A stretch of 35,138 nt of DNA from Chloroflexota bacterium (GCA_002698265.1 NZVX01000084.1:31461-66598), one strand, 5' to 3'. Positions 7,750 to 15,402 are shown, counted from the first letter of the stretch. Notes: a model not told the origin generated them from the sequence alone. Numbers and translations: made by a program.

Positions 7750-8799
7750 ATGCGGTTCGGGCACTTCTTTTATCCCATGAAGTTTGACGACAGCCGGGAC
7801 GAGCAGGAGATCCAGGCCTGTCTGGACGAAGCCCAACTAGTCGAGGAGTTGGGGCTGGACGCCATCTGGTTCGCCGAGCACTATTTCACCGGCGAGGTCG
7901 TCTACGGCGACCCGTTGGTGTTCGCCAGCGCGGTGGCCGTTAAGACCAAGAAGATCATGCTGGGCTTCGGCATCCTGGAACTGCCGCTCCACAACCCGGT
8001 GCGCGTGGCCATGCAGACGGCCCTGCTGGATAACCTGAGCCGGGGACGGTTGGTGGTCGGCACGGGCCGGGGCTCCAATTACAACGCCTACGAATACGTC
8101 GGATTCGGGACGTCCACCGGTCTCGGCGCCGCCCAACTGGACGAGGCCGAAGAACTTCTAGTAAAGGCATGGACTGAGGACAACGTGCACTTCAAAGGCG
8201 AGTTTTTTGATGTGGCGTTCCCGTCGGTCCGGCCCCGGCCGTACCAGAAGCCCCATCCGCCGTTGGCACGGGCCTGCACCGGCGACGCGTCGCTAGTCGA
8301 GATGGCCAAGATCGGCCGGCCGGTGCTGATCCGGGGCAATTCCTGCAACGTCACGGGAGAGAAGATCAAGCTGTACCGGGACACCATGTCGGCGGCCGGT
8401 TTCAGCGACGAAGCGGTGGAGCAGAGCCTGGAGCAACTCTGGGTCTGGCGGGAGATGCACATCTCCGAGACCGACGACCAGGCTTTCGACGACTTTCTGT
8501 CTCCGCATCATGCTGCCTACCAGCATTTGGAGGATATCCGCGCCGAATGGAACCCGCCCGAGATGGAGATATCCATGCAGCGGGCGCCGCTGGGACGAGC
8601 CGACTACGGGGAGGCCTCCAACCCGGACGCACCGGAGAACTTAGTCGGCGGATACAAACGGGTGGCCGAGCAGATAGCCTCGCTCCGGGACGTTGGGGTC
8701 AGGAACTTGATGCTGACCAACCGGGGACTCGTGTCTCAGGAGAAGGCCAACAAGTCTCTGAGGCTCCTCAGCGAGAAAATCATGCCGTATTTTCGCTAG
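7750..8799 (+). CDS. LLM-class flavin-dependent monooxygenase (bacterial luciferase group)
   Basis: A 349-residue protein with the luciferase-like TIM-barrel pattern: MRFGHFFYPMKFDD at the N-terminus, LGLDAIWFAEHYFTGE near residue 36, the LSRGRLVVGTGRG flavin-phosphate region, FKGEFFDV, and the RPYQKPHPPLARACTG strand. It would oxidise an organic substrate with O2 and reduced FMN supplied in trans. The ATG at 7750 follows AGGAG (7736-7740) with nine bases between, so the longer open frame upstream is not used. It lies divergent to the DszA-type enzyme. Its sequence is closer to the protein at 12093-13178 (shared KPHPP and KGEF blocks) than to the others in the window. The substrate is not predictable. 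Confidence 0.9.
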   Translation: MRFGHFFYPMKFDDSRDEQEIQACLDEAQLVEELGLDAIWFAEHYFTGEVVYGDPLVFASAVAVKTKKIMLGFGILELPLHNPVRVAMQTALLDNLSRGRLVVGTGRGSNYNAYEYVGFGTSTGLGAAQLDEAEELLVKAWTEDNVHFKGEFFDVAFPSVRPRPYQKPHPPLARACTGDASLVEMAKIGRPVLIRGNSCNVTGEKIKLYRDTMSAAGFSDEAVEQSLEQLWVWREMHISETDDQAFDDFLSPHHAAYQHLEDIRAEWNPPEMEISMQRAPLGRADYGEASNPDAPENLVGGYKRVAEQIASLRDVGVRNLMLTNRGLVSQEKANKSLRLLSEKIMPYFR

Positions 8800-8835
8800 C
8801 TTTAGCGGACAACTGGGTGCCCTGCTTTGACGAAC

Positions 8836-8870
8836 CGCTCTTCCTGAGCCCGTCGAAGGATGCGCATAAG
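8836..8870. repeat. Short intergenic repeat of the CTGAGcccGTCGAAGGA type
   Basis: CTTCCTGAGCCCGTCGAAGGA lies between the convergent ends of the LLM and ABM genes. Related copies are the degenerate one at 5523-5583 and GTGAGCCCGTCGAACCA at 20640-20657. It is not a good terminator because no T-run follows. Confidence 0.45.
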
Positions 8871-8886
8871 TCAGGTTTTGGTCAGC

Positions 8887-9201
8887 CTAAATTTTCCCCC
8901 TGTCCTTGGTGAAAATCGGGCTCAGTTCTACCCGCGTGGGGTCGCCGTCGAACCAGGGCGAGACGGTCTCGCGCCATTTGGTGTAGTGGGGCGCCGCGCG
9001 GTGGGCGGTCTCCCAGGCGGCGCGGTCTTCGTAGACCTCATAGAGATAGACGGTGTTCTCGTCGTTGGGGTCGGCGTGGACATCGAACTGCAGGCAGCCC
9101 GGCTCGTCGTTATTCGACCCAACAGCGTCGCCCATGGTGGCCTCGATGAATTCGTCGCGGTGGCCGGCCTTGATCTTGGCCGTTACAAATAGCGCAAACA
9201 T
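8887..9201 (-). CDS. Antibiotic biosynthesis monooxygenase (ABM/YgiN-like) domain protein
   Basis: A 104-residue ABM-fold protein. The diagnostic block EPGCLQFDVHADPND, followed by YLYEVYEDRAAWETAH and the APHYTKW helix, matches putative quinol monooxygenases such as YgiN. These small ferredoxin-like dimers oxidise aromatic or quinol substrates without a cofactor, or act in detoxification. The start at 9199-9201 has a strong AGGGGAG on the minus strand at about 9207-9213. It is convergent with the LLM gene and divergent from the glutaredoxin-like gene. Since nothing is co-transcribed with it, the substrate cannot be guessed. Confidence 0.88.
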   Translation of the reverse strand: MFALFVTAKIKAGHRDEFIEATMGDAVGSNNDEPGCLQFDVHADPNDENTVYLYEVYEDRAAWETAHRAAPHYTKWRETVSPWFDGDPTRVELSPIFTKDRGKI

Positions 9202-9316
9202 TATTTCTCCCCTGATCGTTCGTTAGCAATTATCGCTTGGCTGACATAACAGTGCGGCCAACCTCGCCATTATAGCCACGCGAATAAGAGGGAACAAGAA
9301 GTTGAGGTCAACCCGG

Positions 9317-9345
9317 ATGACACCGGTGCACGCCCGTTGTAGAAT
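9317..9345 (+). promoter_or_regulatory. Sigma70-type promoter for the glutaredoxin/thioredoxin pair
   Basis: ATGACA (9317-9322) and TAGAAT (9340-9345) are separated by 17 bases, each box matching five of six consensus positions. The -10 begins 37 bases before the ATG at 9377. Confidence 0.6.
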
Positions 9346-9376
9346 GGCACTTATCAACGATTAGGGAGTCCATTTC

Positions 9377-9592
9377 ATGGCCGACATCCCAGTGGTTTAC
9401 ACGCTAACCGTCTGCCCCGCCTGCGACGCCTTGCGCGCCTCCTGGAAGCGGCAGGGCATCGAGTACCAAGAGATTCGGGTGGACCAGAGCCAGGACGACC
9501 TGGACACAGCATTGGACTACGCTGACACCGTCCCCATAATCATTCATCCCGACGGCCGGGTGGAGGTGGGCTTCGAGGGCATGACCGGTTGA
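9377..9592 (+). CDS. Glutaredoxin-like protein with CPAC motif
   Basis: A 71-residue minimal thioredoxin-fold protein. The redox motif is Cys13-Pro-Ala-Cys16 after the first strand (VVYTLTVCPAC). The cis-proline region is TVPI with Pro53, and a GFEG turn near residue 65 replaces the usual GG of glutaredoxins. The size and layout fit NrdH/glutaredoxin-type electron carriers that reduce disulfides or mixed thiols in the cytoplasm. AGGGAG lies upstream of the ATG at 9377 with good spacing, and a clear promoter precedes it. The next gene, 92 bases downstream, also has a thioredoxin fold and probably shares the transcript, which ends at the terminator at 10318. Confidence 0.85.
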   Translation: MADIPVVYTLTVCPACDALRASWKRQGIEYQEIRVDQSQDDLDTALDYADTVPIIIHPDGRVEVGFEGMTG

Positions 9593-9684
9593 GAGATTGG
9601 CTGACGGGCCGGCGGCCCGTCCCAGAGTTTCAAACCAGGTAGACCAAAATCGTTCCCAAATCGTCTAATGAATTTGGAGGAGCC

Positions 9685-10269
9685 ATGGCCAGAGAGACCA
9701 GTGTTGTAACCCCGGAGCGGTTCTCCCAGGGATTCGACTATCCCAGTTATATGAACCAGATCAAGGTCAATAAGGCGCGGTTCGAAGGCTACTACGACGA
9801 CTTCAAGATGAGCGCCGAAGATGCCGCCTTGTTCAAAGAGCTGGCCCAGCGCCCCGACGGCCCCGCAAAGATGATGGTCATCGGCGAGGATTGGTGCGGC
9901 GACGTGATCCGGGGCCTCCCGGTATTGGCCCGTATCGCCGAGGCCGCGGGAATCCCCATCAGCATCTTCCCCCGTGACTCCCACACTGACATCATGGACG
10001 AGTACCTAAAAGAGGGGAAATACATGTCCATCCCGGTGGTGGTGTTCTACACCGCCGACCATGAGTACATCTGCCACTGGATCGAACGGCCCGAAGTCGC
10101 GGTTGTTGAACAGCGGGAGATCGAGAAAGCCATCCGCGACGAGAAACCGGACATCGACGACCGGGAATTCGGCCAGCAGCGCCGGGCCCGCACCGCCGCA
10201 AGGGCCGACGACTGGATCGCAGCAACCGTGGTGGAGTTGAAGGAACTGCTCACCAAGAGTTTGGCTTAG
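9685..10269 (+). CDS. Thioredoxin-family protein with a single active-site Cys (WCGDV)
   Basis: A 194-residue protein resembling the Thioredoxin_9-type family. The active-site strand VIGEDWCGDVIRGLPVL has Trp70, Cys71, Gly72 and Asp73, but the position usually held by a second Cys is Val74. The cis-Pro is Pro117 in MSIPVVVF. The N-terminal helical part (YPSYMNQIKVNKARFEGYYDDF) and a basic C-terminal helix flank the fold. With one Cys it cannot do classical dithiol exchange alone; it may act as a monothiol partner, peroxidase-like protein or binding protein. A very strong GGAGGAG (9674-9680) precedes the ATG. It follows the CPAC protein on the same strand, and an intrinsic terminator follows at 10318-10353. 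A substrate link between the two thiol proteins is inference. Confidence 0.85.
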   Translation: MARETSVVTPERFSQGFDYPSYMNQIKVNKARFEGYYDDFKMSAEDAALFKELAQRPDGPAKMMVIGEDWCGDVIRGLPVLARIAEAAGIPISIFPRDSHTDIMDEYLKEGKYMSIPVVVFYTADHEYICHWIERPEVAVVEQREIEKAIRDEKPDIDDREFGQQRRARTAARADDWIAATVVELKELLTKSLA

Positions 10270-10317
10270 TAAGCAGGCTTTTTCGGCCCCTTACTGAGCC
10301 GGTGGTTGGAATAAAAG

Positions 10318-10353
10318 AGGCCCTGCCGATGTGTATCGGCCGGGCCTTTTTCT
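10318..10353 (+). terminator. Intrinsic terminator after the thioredoxin-fold gene
   Basis: AGGCCC (10318-10323) pairs with GGGCCT (10342-10347), and the inner CCGAT/ATCGG (10326-10330, 10335-10339) extends the stem around a GTGT loop. TTTTTC follows directly. This is a convincing rho-independent terminator for the plus strand, 48 bases after the stop codon. Confidence 0.85.
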
Positions 10354-10447
10354 TCATTCTGGCGGATGCCAGAATCCAGGTTGGTCACTTCTTCACAGGG
10401 CCGCTAGGGGAAAGCCCTCGATTCCAGCCTTCGCTAGGATGACGGGG
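10354..10447. repeat. Degenerate inverted intergenic repeat
   Basis: CATTCTGGCGGATGCCAGAATCCAGG (starting about 10356) is partly self-complementary, and GATTCCAGCCTTCGCTAGGATGACGGGG (about 10420-10447) looks like its diverged inverted copy. The pattern resembles the widespread CATTCCGGC...GCCGGAATCCAG type of intergenic repeat. It may form a long imperfect hairpin. Confidence 0.4.
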
Positions 10448-10527
10448 AGGGACGAGCGCATCATTACGGCCTGGGCCCGACGCTCCCAGCCCTCCTCAGA
10501 ACGAGCGGGTAGGTTGGAAACCCGCGC

Positions 10528-11826
10528 CTACGGCCGGTGGACGGCGGTCCCGGCCTCGACCACACCCGGTAATTTGGGCCTTCTGGCTATGAGAAATAGC
10601 ACTGCGCCCGCCATGTTCAGTCCAGCCAACACCAAAAAGGCCATGTCATAATCGCCCAGCTCGTCCCGCATGAACCCAGCCATTGGCGCTGCTATGAGCA
10701 GCAGTACGTTCATGGGCACGGTGGAGATGCCCAGTATCTTGCCGAAAGACGCTCTTCCGAAGTAATCGCCCCGGATGGCGGTGGTCAGTGGCGTGCGGCC
10801 CCCGAATCCGATCCCGAACAACACCGCGAAGGCATAGAAATTTATCATCTCGGGTCCCAGAGTCAGTAAAACGACACCCAGGCCCTGAATCGCAGTGAAG
10901 ATGAACAGGGCCACGTTTTTGGGTATCCGGTCGCCGATCCAGCCGCCAAAGAACTGGAAAACGATGGCTACCGCAGTCTGGACCATGATTACCCAGCCCG
11001 CGGTCTGCACTCCGTAGCCCATATCCCGCAACAACAACCCTAGATGAGACATGATGGCCAGAACGACCATCGAACCCAAGCCGTGGCCAAAGGAGATGCA
11101 CCAAAACGCCTGGGTGCGCAATGCCTGGCCGATTGTCAGTTCCAACTCAGGCCCGGAGTTTTCGTTTACCGATGCGGCCACAACCGGTGGTACGCCGTCG
11201 GGGTGTTGGCCGACATCCTCCGGTTTGTTCCGGACCACCTTGGGCAGCACTATCGCCGAGACCAGCGAAACCACCGCCAGTATCTCCAAGGTCCGCCGCC
11301 AACCCAGCCGGTCGGCATCGGGATCGATCAACCAGGCGATGACCGGCACTAGGACCAAAGTGCCGATACCCATGCCAACCATAGCCAGTCCCATCGCCAG
11401 TCCCCGGTGCCGCACGAACCAATGGTTCAACAAAGTCATGACCGTGAGCCAGCCGGCCTGGCCCTGTCCAACGGACATAACGAAATAGGCCAGGTAGAAC
11501 ATCCACAGGTTCTGCACCTGGCTGAATAGGAAGAACCCAACGGTGAGGACTAGGAGCCCGGTGAAAACCATGAACCGGGTGCCCATACGGTCCACCAGAT
11601 AACCGGCGATGGGCCCCGTGAGGCTGCCTTCGACGCGTGTGAAGCTTAGCGCCAAGCCCAATTGGGTTCGGGTCCAGCCGAACTGGGACTCCAACGCCAC
11701 GGCCCAGACCGCGGATGCCTGGAAGACAGGCACGGCGGTGATAACCATGATGAACCCGCTGACGGCGACCATCCACCAGCCGTAAAACCCGCCGCGCGCC
11801 TTGGACCAAGGGTTGCCCATGCTCAT
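10528..11826 (-). CDS. MFS transporter, monocarboxylate/oxalate-formate antiporter-like
   Basis: A 432-residue membrane protein with about twelve hydrophobic segments. The N-terminal FYGWWMVAVSGFIMV and QFGWTRTQLGLALS are typical of the OFA/monocarboxylate branch of the major facilitator superfamily. The loop signature is GYLVDRMGTRFMV, and a hydrophilic central loop lies around residues 205-245 (KPEDVGQHPDGVPP). It is likely a carboxylate or organic-acid symporter in the cytoplasmic membrane. The start is uncertain: ATG at 11824-11826 is used here, ATG at 11818-11820 is close behind, and none has a clear ribosome binding site. An in-frame TTG lies at 11836-11838. It is divergent from the LLM gene at 12093 with a 266-base spacer that includes a 13-base palindrome. 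Confidence 0.9.
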   Translation of the reverse strand: MSMGNPWSKARGGFYGWWMVAVSGFIMVITAVPVFQASAVWAVALESQFGWTRTQLGLALSFTRVEGSLTGPIAGYLVDRMGTRFMVFTGLLVLTVGFFLFSQVQNLWMFYLAYFVMSVGQGQAGWLTVMTLLNHWFVRHRGLAMGLAMVGMGIGTLVLVPVIAWLIDPDADRLGWRRTLEILAVVSLVSAIVLPKVVRNKPEDVGQHPDGVPPVVAASVNENSGPELELTIGQALRTQAFWCISFGHGLGSMVVLAIMSHLGLLLRDMGYGVQTAGWVIMVQTAVAIVFQFFGGWIGDRIPKNVALFIFTAIQGLGVVLLTLGPEMINFYAFAVLFGIGFGGRTPLTTAIRGDYFGRASFGKILGISTVPMNVLLLIAAPMAGFMRDELGDYDMAFLVLAGLNMAGAVLFLIARRPKLPGVVEAGTAVHRP

Positions 11827-11937
11827 TAGACTAAACAATCAACACCGGAACCGGCCTTTACCGTGAGTCGTAACACTGAACCCAGATAAGGCCGGATATC
11901 ACTCTCTTGAATCGCGATAAAGAATACTACAGCAGTC

Positions 11938-11950
11938 ATTGTATTACAAT
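11938..11950. promoter_or_regulatory. 13-base palindrome between divergent genes
   Basis: ATTGTATTACAAT is a perfect palindrome around a central T. It contains a TACAAT -10-like box on each strand. No matching -35 at proper spacing was found on either side. It could be an operator for the divergent MFS and LLM genes or a chance AT-rich dyad. Confidence 0.25.
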
Positions 11951-12092
11951 TATCCGCATCGGGCGTGCAAATCCGGGCGTTGGATTTTCTGGCCGGCCGC
12001 CATCCCTGTACTGCCTCTATGCCATTTGGCCGCGGGACGCTAGAATGGGGCTCTCGCCGGATGCCGGTGAAAATGTCGTTCTTGGAGTGACC

Positions 12093-13178
12093 ATGGAATA
12101 CGGAATCTTTATGATGCCCTCCCATCCGCCCGAACGGGAGGTCTTCCAAGCCCACCAGTGGGACTTGGACTGTCTGGTACTGGCCGACAAACTAGGCTTT
12201 TCCGAGGCCTGGATCGGAGAGCACTACACCGCCCTTTGGGAACCAGTCCCATCCCCTGACCTCATGATTGCCCAGGCCTTGATGCTGACCCAGAACATCC
12301 GCCTGGCGACCGGTGTGCACCTGCTCCCCTACCATCATCCCGCCGAGTTGGCCTGCCGTGTTGCTTACCTGGACCATATGGCCCAGGGACGCTTCATGTT
12401 TGGTATCGGCTCCGGTGGACTGCCCACCGATTACACCATGTTCGATGTGGACGGCATGAACGGCCAACACCGGGAGATGACCCGGGAGGCGATCGACATA
12501 ATCCTAAGGCTTTGGGCTGAGGACGAGCCCTTTGAATACAAAGGAGAGTTCTGGAACGCCAGCCTGCCGGAACCCCAATACGGCACATTGAAACACCACA
12601 TCAAGCCTTTTCAGAAGCCCCACCCGCCCATCGGAGTCGCGTCGGTCAGCCCAGGCTCTGAGACTCTCAAGATCGCCGGAGAGCGCGGGTTCATACCAAT
12701 GAGTTTAGCGTTCAACGAGGACTACGTCATCAGTCACTGGGAGGCGGTTCTGGAGGGCGCAAAACGAAGCGGCAAAACCCCCAGCAGAAAGGACTGGCGG
12801 ATCACCAGGGACGTCTGGGTTGCCGACTCGGACGACGAGGCCTACGACCAGGCGGTAAATGGGATGCTGGGACGGGTCTGGGGCGAGTACCTACTGCCGC
12901 TATTTGACCAATTCCAGTTGCTGCATGTCATCAAGCATGACTCCAGCATCCCAGACTCAGCAGTCACGCCCGAGTACATGGCCGAGAACGTTTGGCTCAT
13001 CGGGTCGCCAGACACAGTGGAAAAGAAGATACTCAGCCTCTACGAGATGTGCGGCGGTTTCGGCACCCTGCTCTCGCTGGTCTACGACAACCTGGACAAC
13101 CAGAAAGGCTGGGAGAAGTCCATGAAACTGCTGGCAGAGGAAGTCATGCCCCGGTTTGCGGGGATGGACCCGGACTAG
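12093..13178 (+). CDS. LLM-class flavin-dependent monooxygenase
   Basis: A 361-residue luciferase-family protein. It starts MEYGIFMMPSHPPER and shows LGFSEAWIGEHYTALWEP near residue 35, the LDHMAQGRFMFGIGSGG flavin region, YKGEFWNASLPEP and FQKPHPPIGVASVSPGS. This is the FMN-dependent alkanal/limonene-monooxygenase-like group. The ATG at 12093 follows GGAG (12084-12087). A TAGAAT box at 12041-12046, 52 bases upstream, may be the -10, though no good -35 goes with it. The long open frame further upstream is not needed. It probably uses reduced flavin supplied by a reductase encoded elsewhere. The C-terminal GSPDTVEKKILSLYE helix is standard. The substrate is unknown. Confidence 0.9.
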   Translation: MEYGIFMMPSHPPEREVFQAHQWDLDCLVLADKLGFSEAWIGEHYTALWEPVPSPDLMIAQALMLTQNIRLATGVHLLPYHHPAELACRVAYLDHMAQGRFMFGIGSGGLPTDYTMFDVDGMNGQHREMTREAIDIILRLWAEDEPFEYKGEFWNASLPEPQYGTLKHHIKPFQKPHPPIGVASVSPGSETLKIAGERGFIPMSLAFNEDYVISHWEAVLEGAKRSGKTPSRKDWRITRDVWVADSDDEAYDQAVNGMLGRVWGEYLLPLFDQFQLLHVIKHDSSIPDSAVTPEYMAENVWLIGSPDTVEKKILSLYEMCGGFGTLLSLVYDNLDNQKGWEKSMKLLAEEVMPRFAGMDPD

Positions 13179-13270
13179 GCTATTTCGAAACGCGGCTCGC
13201 CTGTTGAGGCTCTCGGTCTAGCGGAGGGTCTCGTTGCTCCGGTCCAGTGTTTTATTCTCGTGCAATTAGG

Positions 13271-13298
13271 TTCTTCTCCTTCCGCGGAAGGAGAAGAA
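13271..13298. repeat. Perfect 28-base palindrome
   Basis: The arm TTCTTCTCCTTCCG (13271-13284) is followed without a loop by its exact reverse complement (13285-13298). It lies between the LLM gene and the decayed BNR gene, which converge. No T-run follows, so it is not an ordinary terminator. It shares the CTTCTCC...GGAGAAG core with the palindrome at 20720-20743. Confidence 0.75.
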
Positions 13299-13305
13299 TA
13301 ACAGG

Positions 13306-13782
13306 CTAGAACGTGGCGGAGTACCGGAACCAGTAACGCGGATCACACGGCCAACCCCGTTTCCAAAGTAAGATCGGCGGGAGGTTATCCAGCATCAACT
13401 CCGAGGTGTCTCCGTCGTCGCGGCTGTAGAACAGTTGGCCTGTGGCGGTGCCGAGATAGATTCCGCGGGGGTCGAGATAATCGGTCGACAATCTGGCCCG
13501 AATCGCCGGAGAACCGAAGCTGCCCTTGCCTGGAAGTCCAGTCGCCACCAAGGTCGTCGCTGAATTGGATCTCTGGGCCCAGATCATCTGGTCCACTGCC
13601 GCGACAACCCTGCCGCTATTCCGTGGATCGTAAACGAAGTGAAACACCACGCTGTCGGCGCCATAGGGACCGGCCAGCGCCCACGTCCGTCACGACTTAT
13701 CACTCGAAAGTATGAACCCGCCTTTCCGCGTGCCTACGAGCAACAGGACGTATCCCTTAACAGATCCAGATCCAGTGGTCAT
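13306..13782 (-). pseudogene. Decayed BNR-repeat (sialidase-like beta-propeller) gene
   Basis: Read from an ATG at 13780-13782, with GGAG a few bases upstream, the frame gives VLLLVGTRKGGFILSSD, a typical N-terminal strand of WD40/YVTN/BNR-like exo-sialidase-type propellers. It then meets an in-frame TGA at codon 31 (13690-13692). After the stop the same frame resumes RTWALAGPYGADSVVFHFVYDP. From there it jumps to a C-terminal propeller motif (GIYLGTATGQLFYSRDDGD, then LPPILL). Only 159 codons remain of a family that usually has about 350, so a large central part is missing. The final stretch after LPPILL also departs from the family pattern. No function should be assigned. The stop and the deletion are seen directly; family membership is from recognition of the motifs. 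Confidence 0.75.
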
Positions 13783-13829
13783 ATGAATACTCCGATAAAA
13801 GCGATGCTCTGGCCTACTTCCAGGTTCCG

Positions 13830-14918
13830 CTAGGCCCGCTTGGCAATCACTTCCCTGCCGAAGTCTTCTATCAGGTCACGGGCGCCTTGGGAATCGGTGA
13901 CCGAGATGGCCACGTTGTCGATTCCGCTGGCCTCCATGCGGTCCAGCTTCTCGATCAGCTCCGGCCCGGTGCCCGTCAGAGATCTGGCGAGTACCTCCGG
14001 GTTGGCGAATTGTTCCTCCCCCGGCTTCAGGAACACCATGTGACCCCGGTGCGCGTCCAGGTAAAGTCGGTCGGACGGCGTCCCGTGGGTGCTGGCGTAC
14101 TCTTGGATATAAGCCTCGTAGGAATCTCCCATCTCCGAATTCGGCTGCATCCCCAAGTTCGAGCCGGGCCCATAGGTCGCTTCCCATTGAGCATGGATCC
14201 CCGGCAGGACGCAGGGGCCAACCCTGGCGATAACACGCTCCGAGGTCAAAGACTCGCCTTCCCGAAGCACGCAGCCGTAAGTCAGCGCCACCGTGTAGGG
14301 TTTTTCGGTGCTGCGGCCCGCTTGGCCGGCCGCATCGGCAATTGTGGCAAAATCGCCCGCCAGATCGCTTCTTCCCCTCAGGGTTGTAACCCAGCCGTCG
14401 GAGAGTTCACCCACGGCCTGTAGAGCACGGGGTCCGTTGGCCGCGAGAATGACCTGGATCGGGTCCTTGATGTTAATGAAATCGGCGTGGTCCGCGTGGA
14501 CCAACCTGATCCAACGCTCCCGGTCTCCCTCTCTGAAGAGCACATCTTCCCCGCGCAGAAGCCCCTGTACCTGCTGGGTGTATTCTCTCAGCCGTTTGAC
14601 CGACATCTGGGGCAGTCCCATGGTGTTCCGCCCGGTATAGCCCGTCCCCATGGCCAAGATGACCCGGCCGGGCGCCAGCTTGTTGATGGTTGCGATGGCC
14701 GACGCGGTAACCGGCGCGATGCGGTTGGTGGGTATGGCCACCAACGTGCCCAATTTGATCTGGCTGGTGTTCTGGGCCGCCAACGCCATGGTCGCGTAGA
14801 CGTCGCTGTAGATAAGTTGAGAATCGTAGAACCACGCGTGGGTGAAACCCGCCGCCTCAGCAGCTTGCACCTCGCGCCAGGCGTCGATGTATGAGGGGAT
14901 CCCTATTCCGTAGTCCAT
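13830..14918 (-). CDS. LLM-class flavin/F420-dependent oxidoreductase
   Basis: A 362-residue TIM-barrel oxidoreductase of the luciferase superfamily. Seen are MDYGIGIPSYIDAWREVQAAE at the start, AGFTHAWFYDSQLI, IKLGTLVAIPTNRIAPVTA, the LAPGRVILAMGTGYTGR loop that binds the flavin or F420 phosphate, and VILAANGPRALQAVGELSDGW. This layout is closer to the F420-dependent MER branch than to true luciferases. The cofactor cannot be settled from sequence alone. AAGGAG lies six bases before the ATG. The NTF2-like gene lies 47 bases upstream on the same strand, so the two probably form a unit. A small hairpin sits between them. Confidence 0.88.
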   Translation of the reverse strand: MDYGIGIPSYIDAWREVQAAEAAGFTHAWFYDSQLIYSDVYATMALAAQNTSQIKLGTLVAIPTNRIAPVTASAIATINKLAPGRVILAMGTGYTGRNTMGLPQMSVKRLREYTQQVQGLLRGEDVLFREGDRERWIRLVHADHADFINIKDPIQVILAANGPRALQAVGELSDGWVTTLRGRSDLAGDFATIADAAGQAGRSTEKPYTVALTYGCVLREGESLTSERVIARVGPCVLPGIHAQWEATYGPGSNLGMQPNSEMGDSYEAYIQEYASTHGTPSDRLYLDAHRGHMVFLKPGEEQFANPEVLARSLTGTGPELIEKLDRMEASGIDNVAISVTDSQGARDLIEDFGREVIAKRA

Positions 14919-14937
14919 GTGTCTCCTTCTTTCCGAT

Positions 14938-14955
14938 CAGACCATTTTTGGTCTG
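14938..14955 (-). other. Intercistronic hairpin
   Basis: CAGACCA (14938-14944) and TGGTCTG (14949-14955) form a seven-base-pair stem with a TTTT loop between the NTF2-like and LLM genes. On the minus strand no U-run follows, so it is more likely an RNA processing or stability element than a terminator. Confidence 0.4.
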
Positions 14956-14965
14956 GAGCGGTTGA

Positions 14966-15373
14966 TCAATTCAACTGGATGACGTTGTCTGGCGAGTGAT
15001 GGACCAACGAAACTATCTTCCATTCGCCGCCGTTTTTTCTCAGGATGAACGTTGCGCCCCTGCGCTCAAGTTCAACTCCGTCCTCGGAATATCTGACTGC
15101 CAAACTACTGGCGATGGCGGTGTCGTCGTTGAGCGCTCTGACGTTGCCTGCGGCCCGTTCAGTGTGCCCGAAACGCTGCGCCTTCAGGTCAGCAAACCGA
15201 GGCCCCCAGAACCCCTCGACTTCAGATGCAGACGGGAAGACGAATACCTCTTGGGGCACGATGAAGGTGCACGGCAGATGGAAATAGGAAACGATGGCCT
15301 TCAGGTCAAGATTACTGAAATCCCTGAAATAATCCACAAACACTTGGTCGACTTCCTGCTCAAGGTCTGTCAT
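14966..15373 (-). CDS. NTF2-like (SnoaL/DUF4440-type) protein
   Basis: A 135-residue single-domain protein with the cone-shaped NTF2-like pattern. An N-terminal helix (LEQEVDQVFVDYFRDFSNLD) is followed by LKAIVSYFHLPCTFIVPQ, then strands such as DDTAIASSLAVRYSEDG and ATFILRKNGGEWKIVSLVHH. Members include polyketide cyclases, ketosteroid isomerases and many binding proteins of unknown role. The start at 15371-15373 is preceded by AGAGGGA. It is followed by an LLM monooxygenase gene 47 bases downstream, so an isomerase, hydratase or substrate-binding role in the same pathway is possible but inferred. A terminator for the desaturase gene stands just upstream. Confidence 0.82.
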   Translation of the reverse strand: MTDLEQEVDQVFVDYFRDFSNLDLKAIVSYFHLPCTFIVPQEVFVFPSASEVEGFWGPRFADLKAQRFGHTERAAGNVRALNDDTAIASSLAVRYSEDGVELERRGATFILRKNGGEWKIVSLVHHSPDNVIQLN

Positions 15374-15402
15374 TCAATCCCTCTTTCGTTGGTTGTCCAG
15401 TC

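Noticed and set aside
13690-13692. In-frame TGA as a selenocysteine or recoding site
   Set aside because: The rest of the gene is missing its centre, the position is not a known Cys/Sec site, and no SECIS-like hairpin was noticed.
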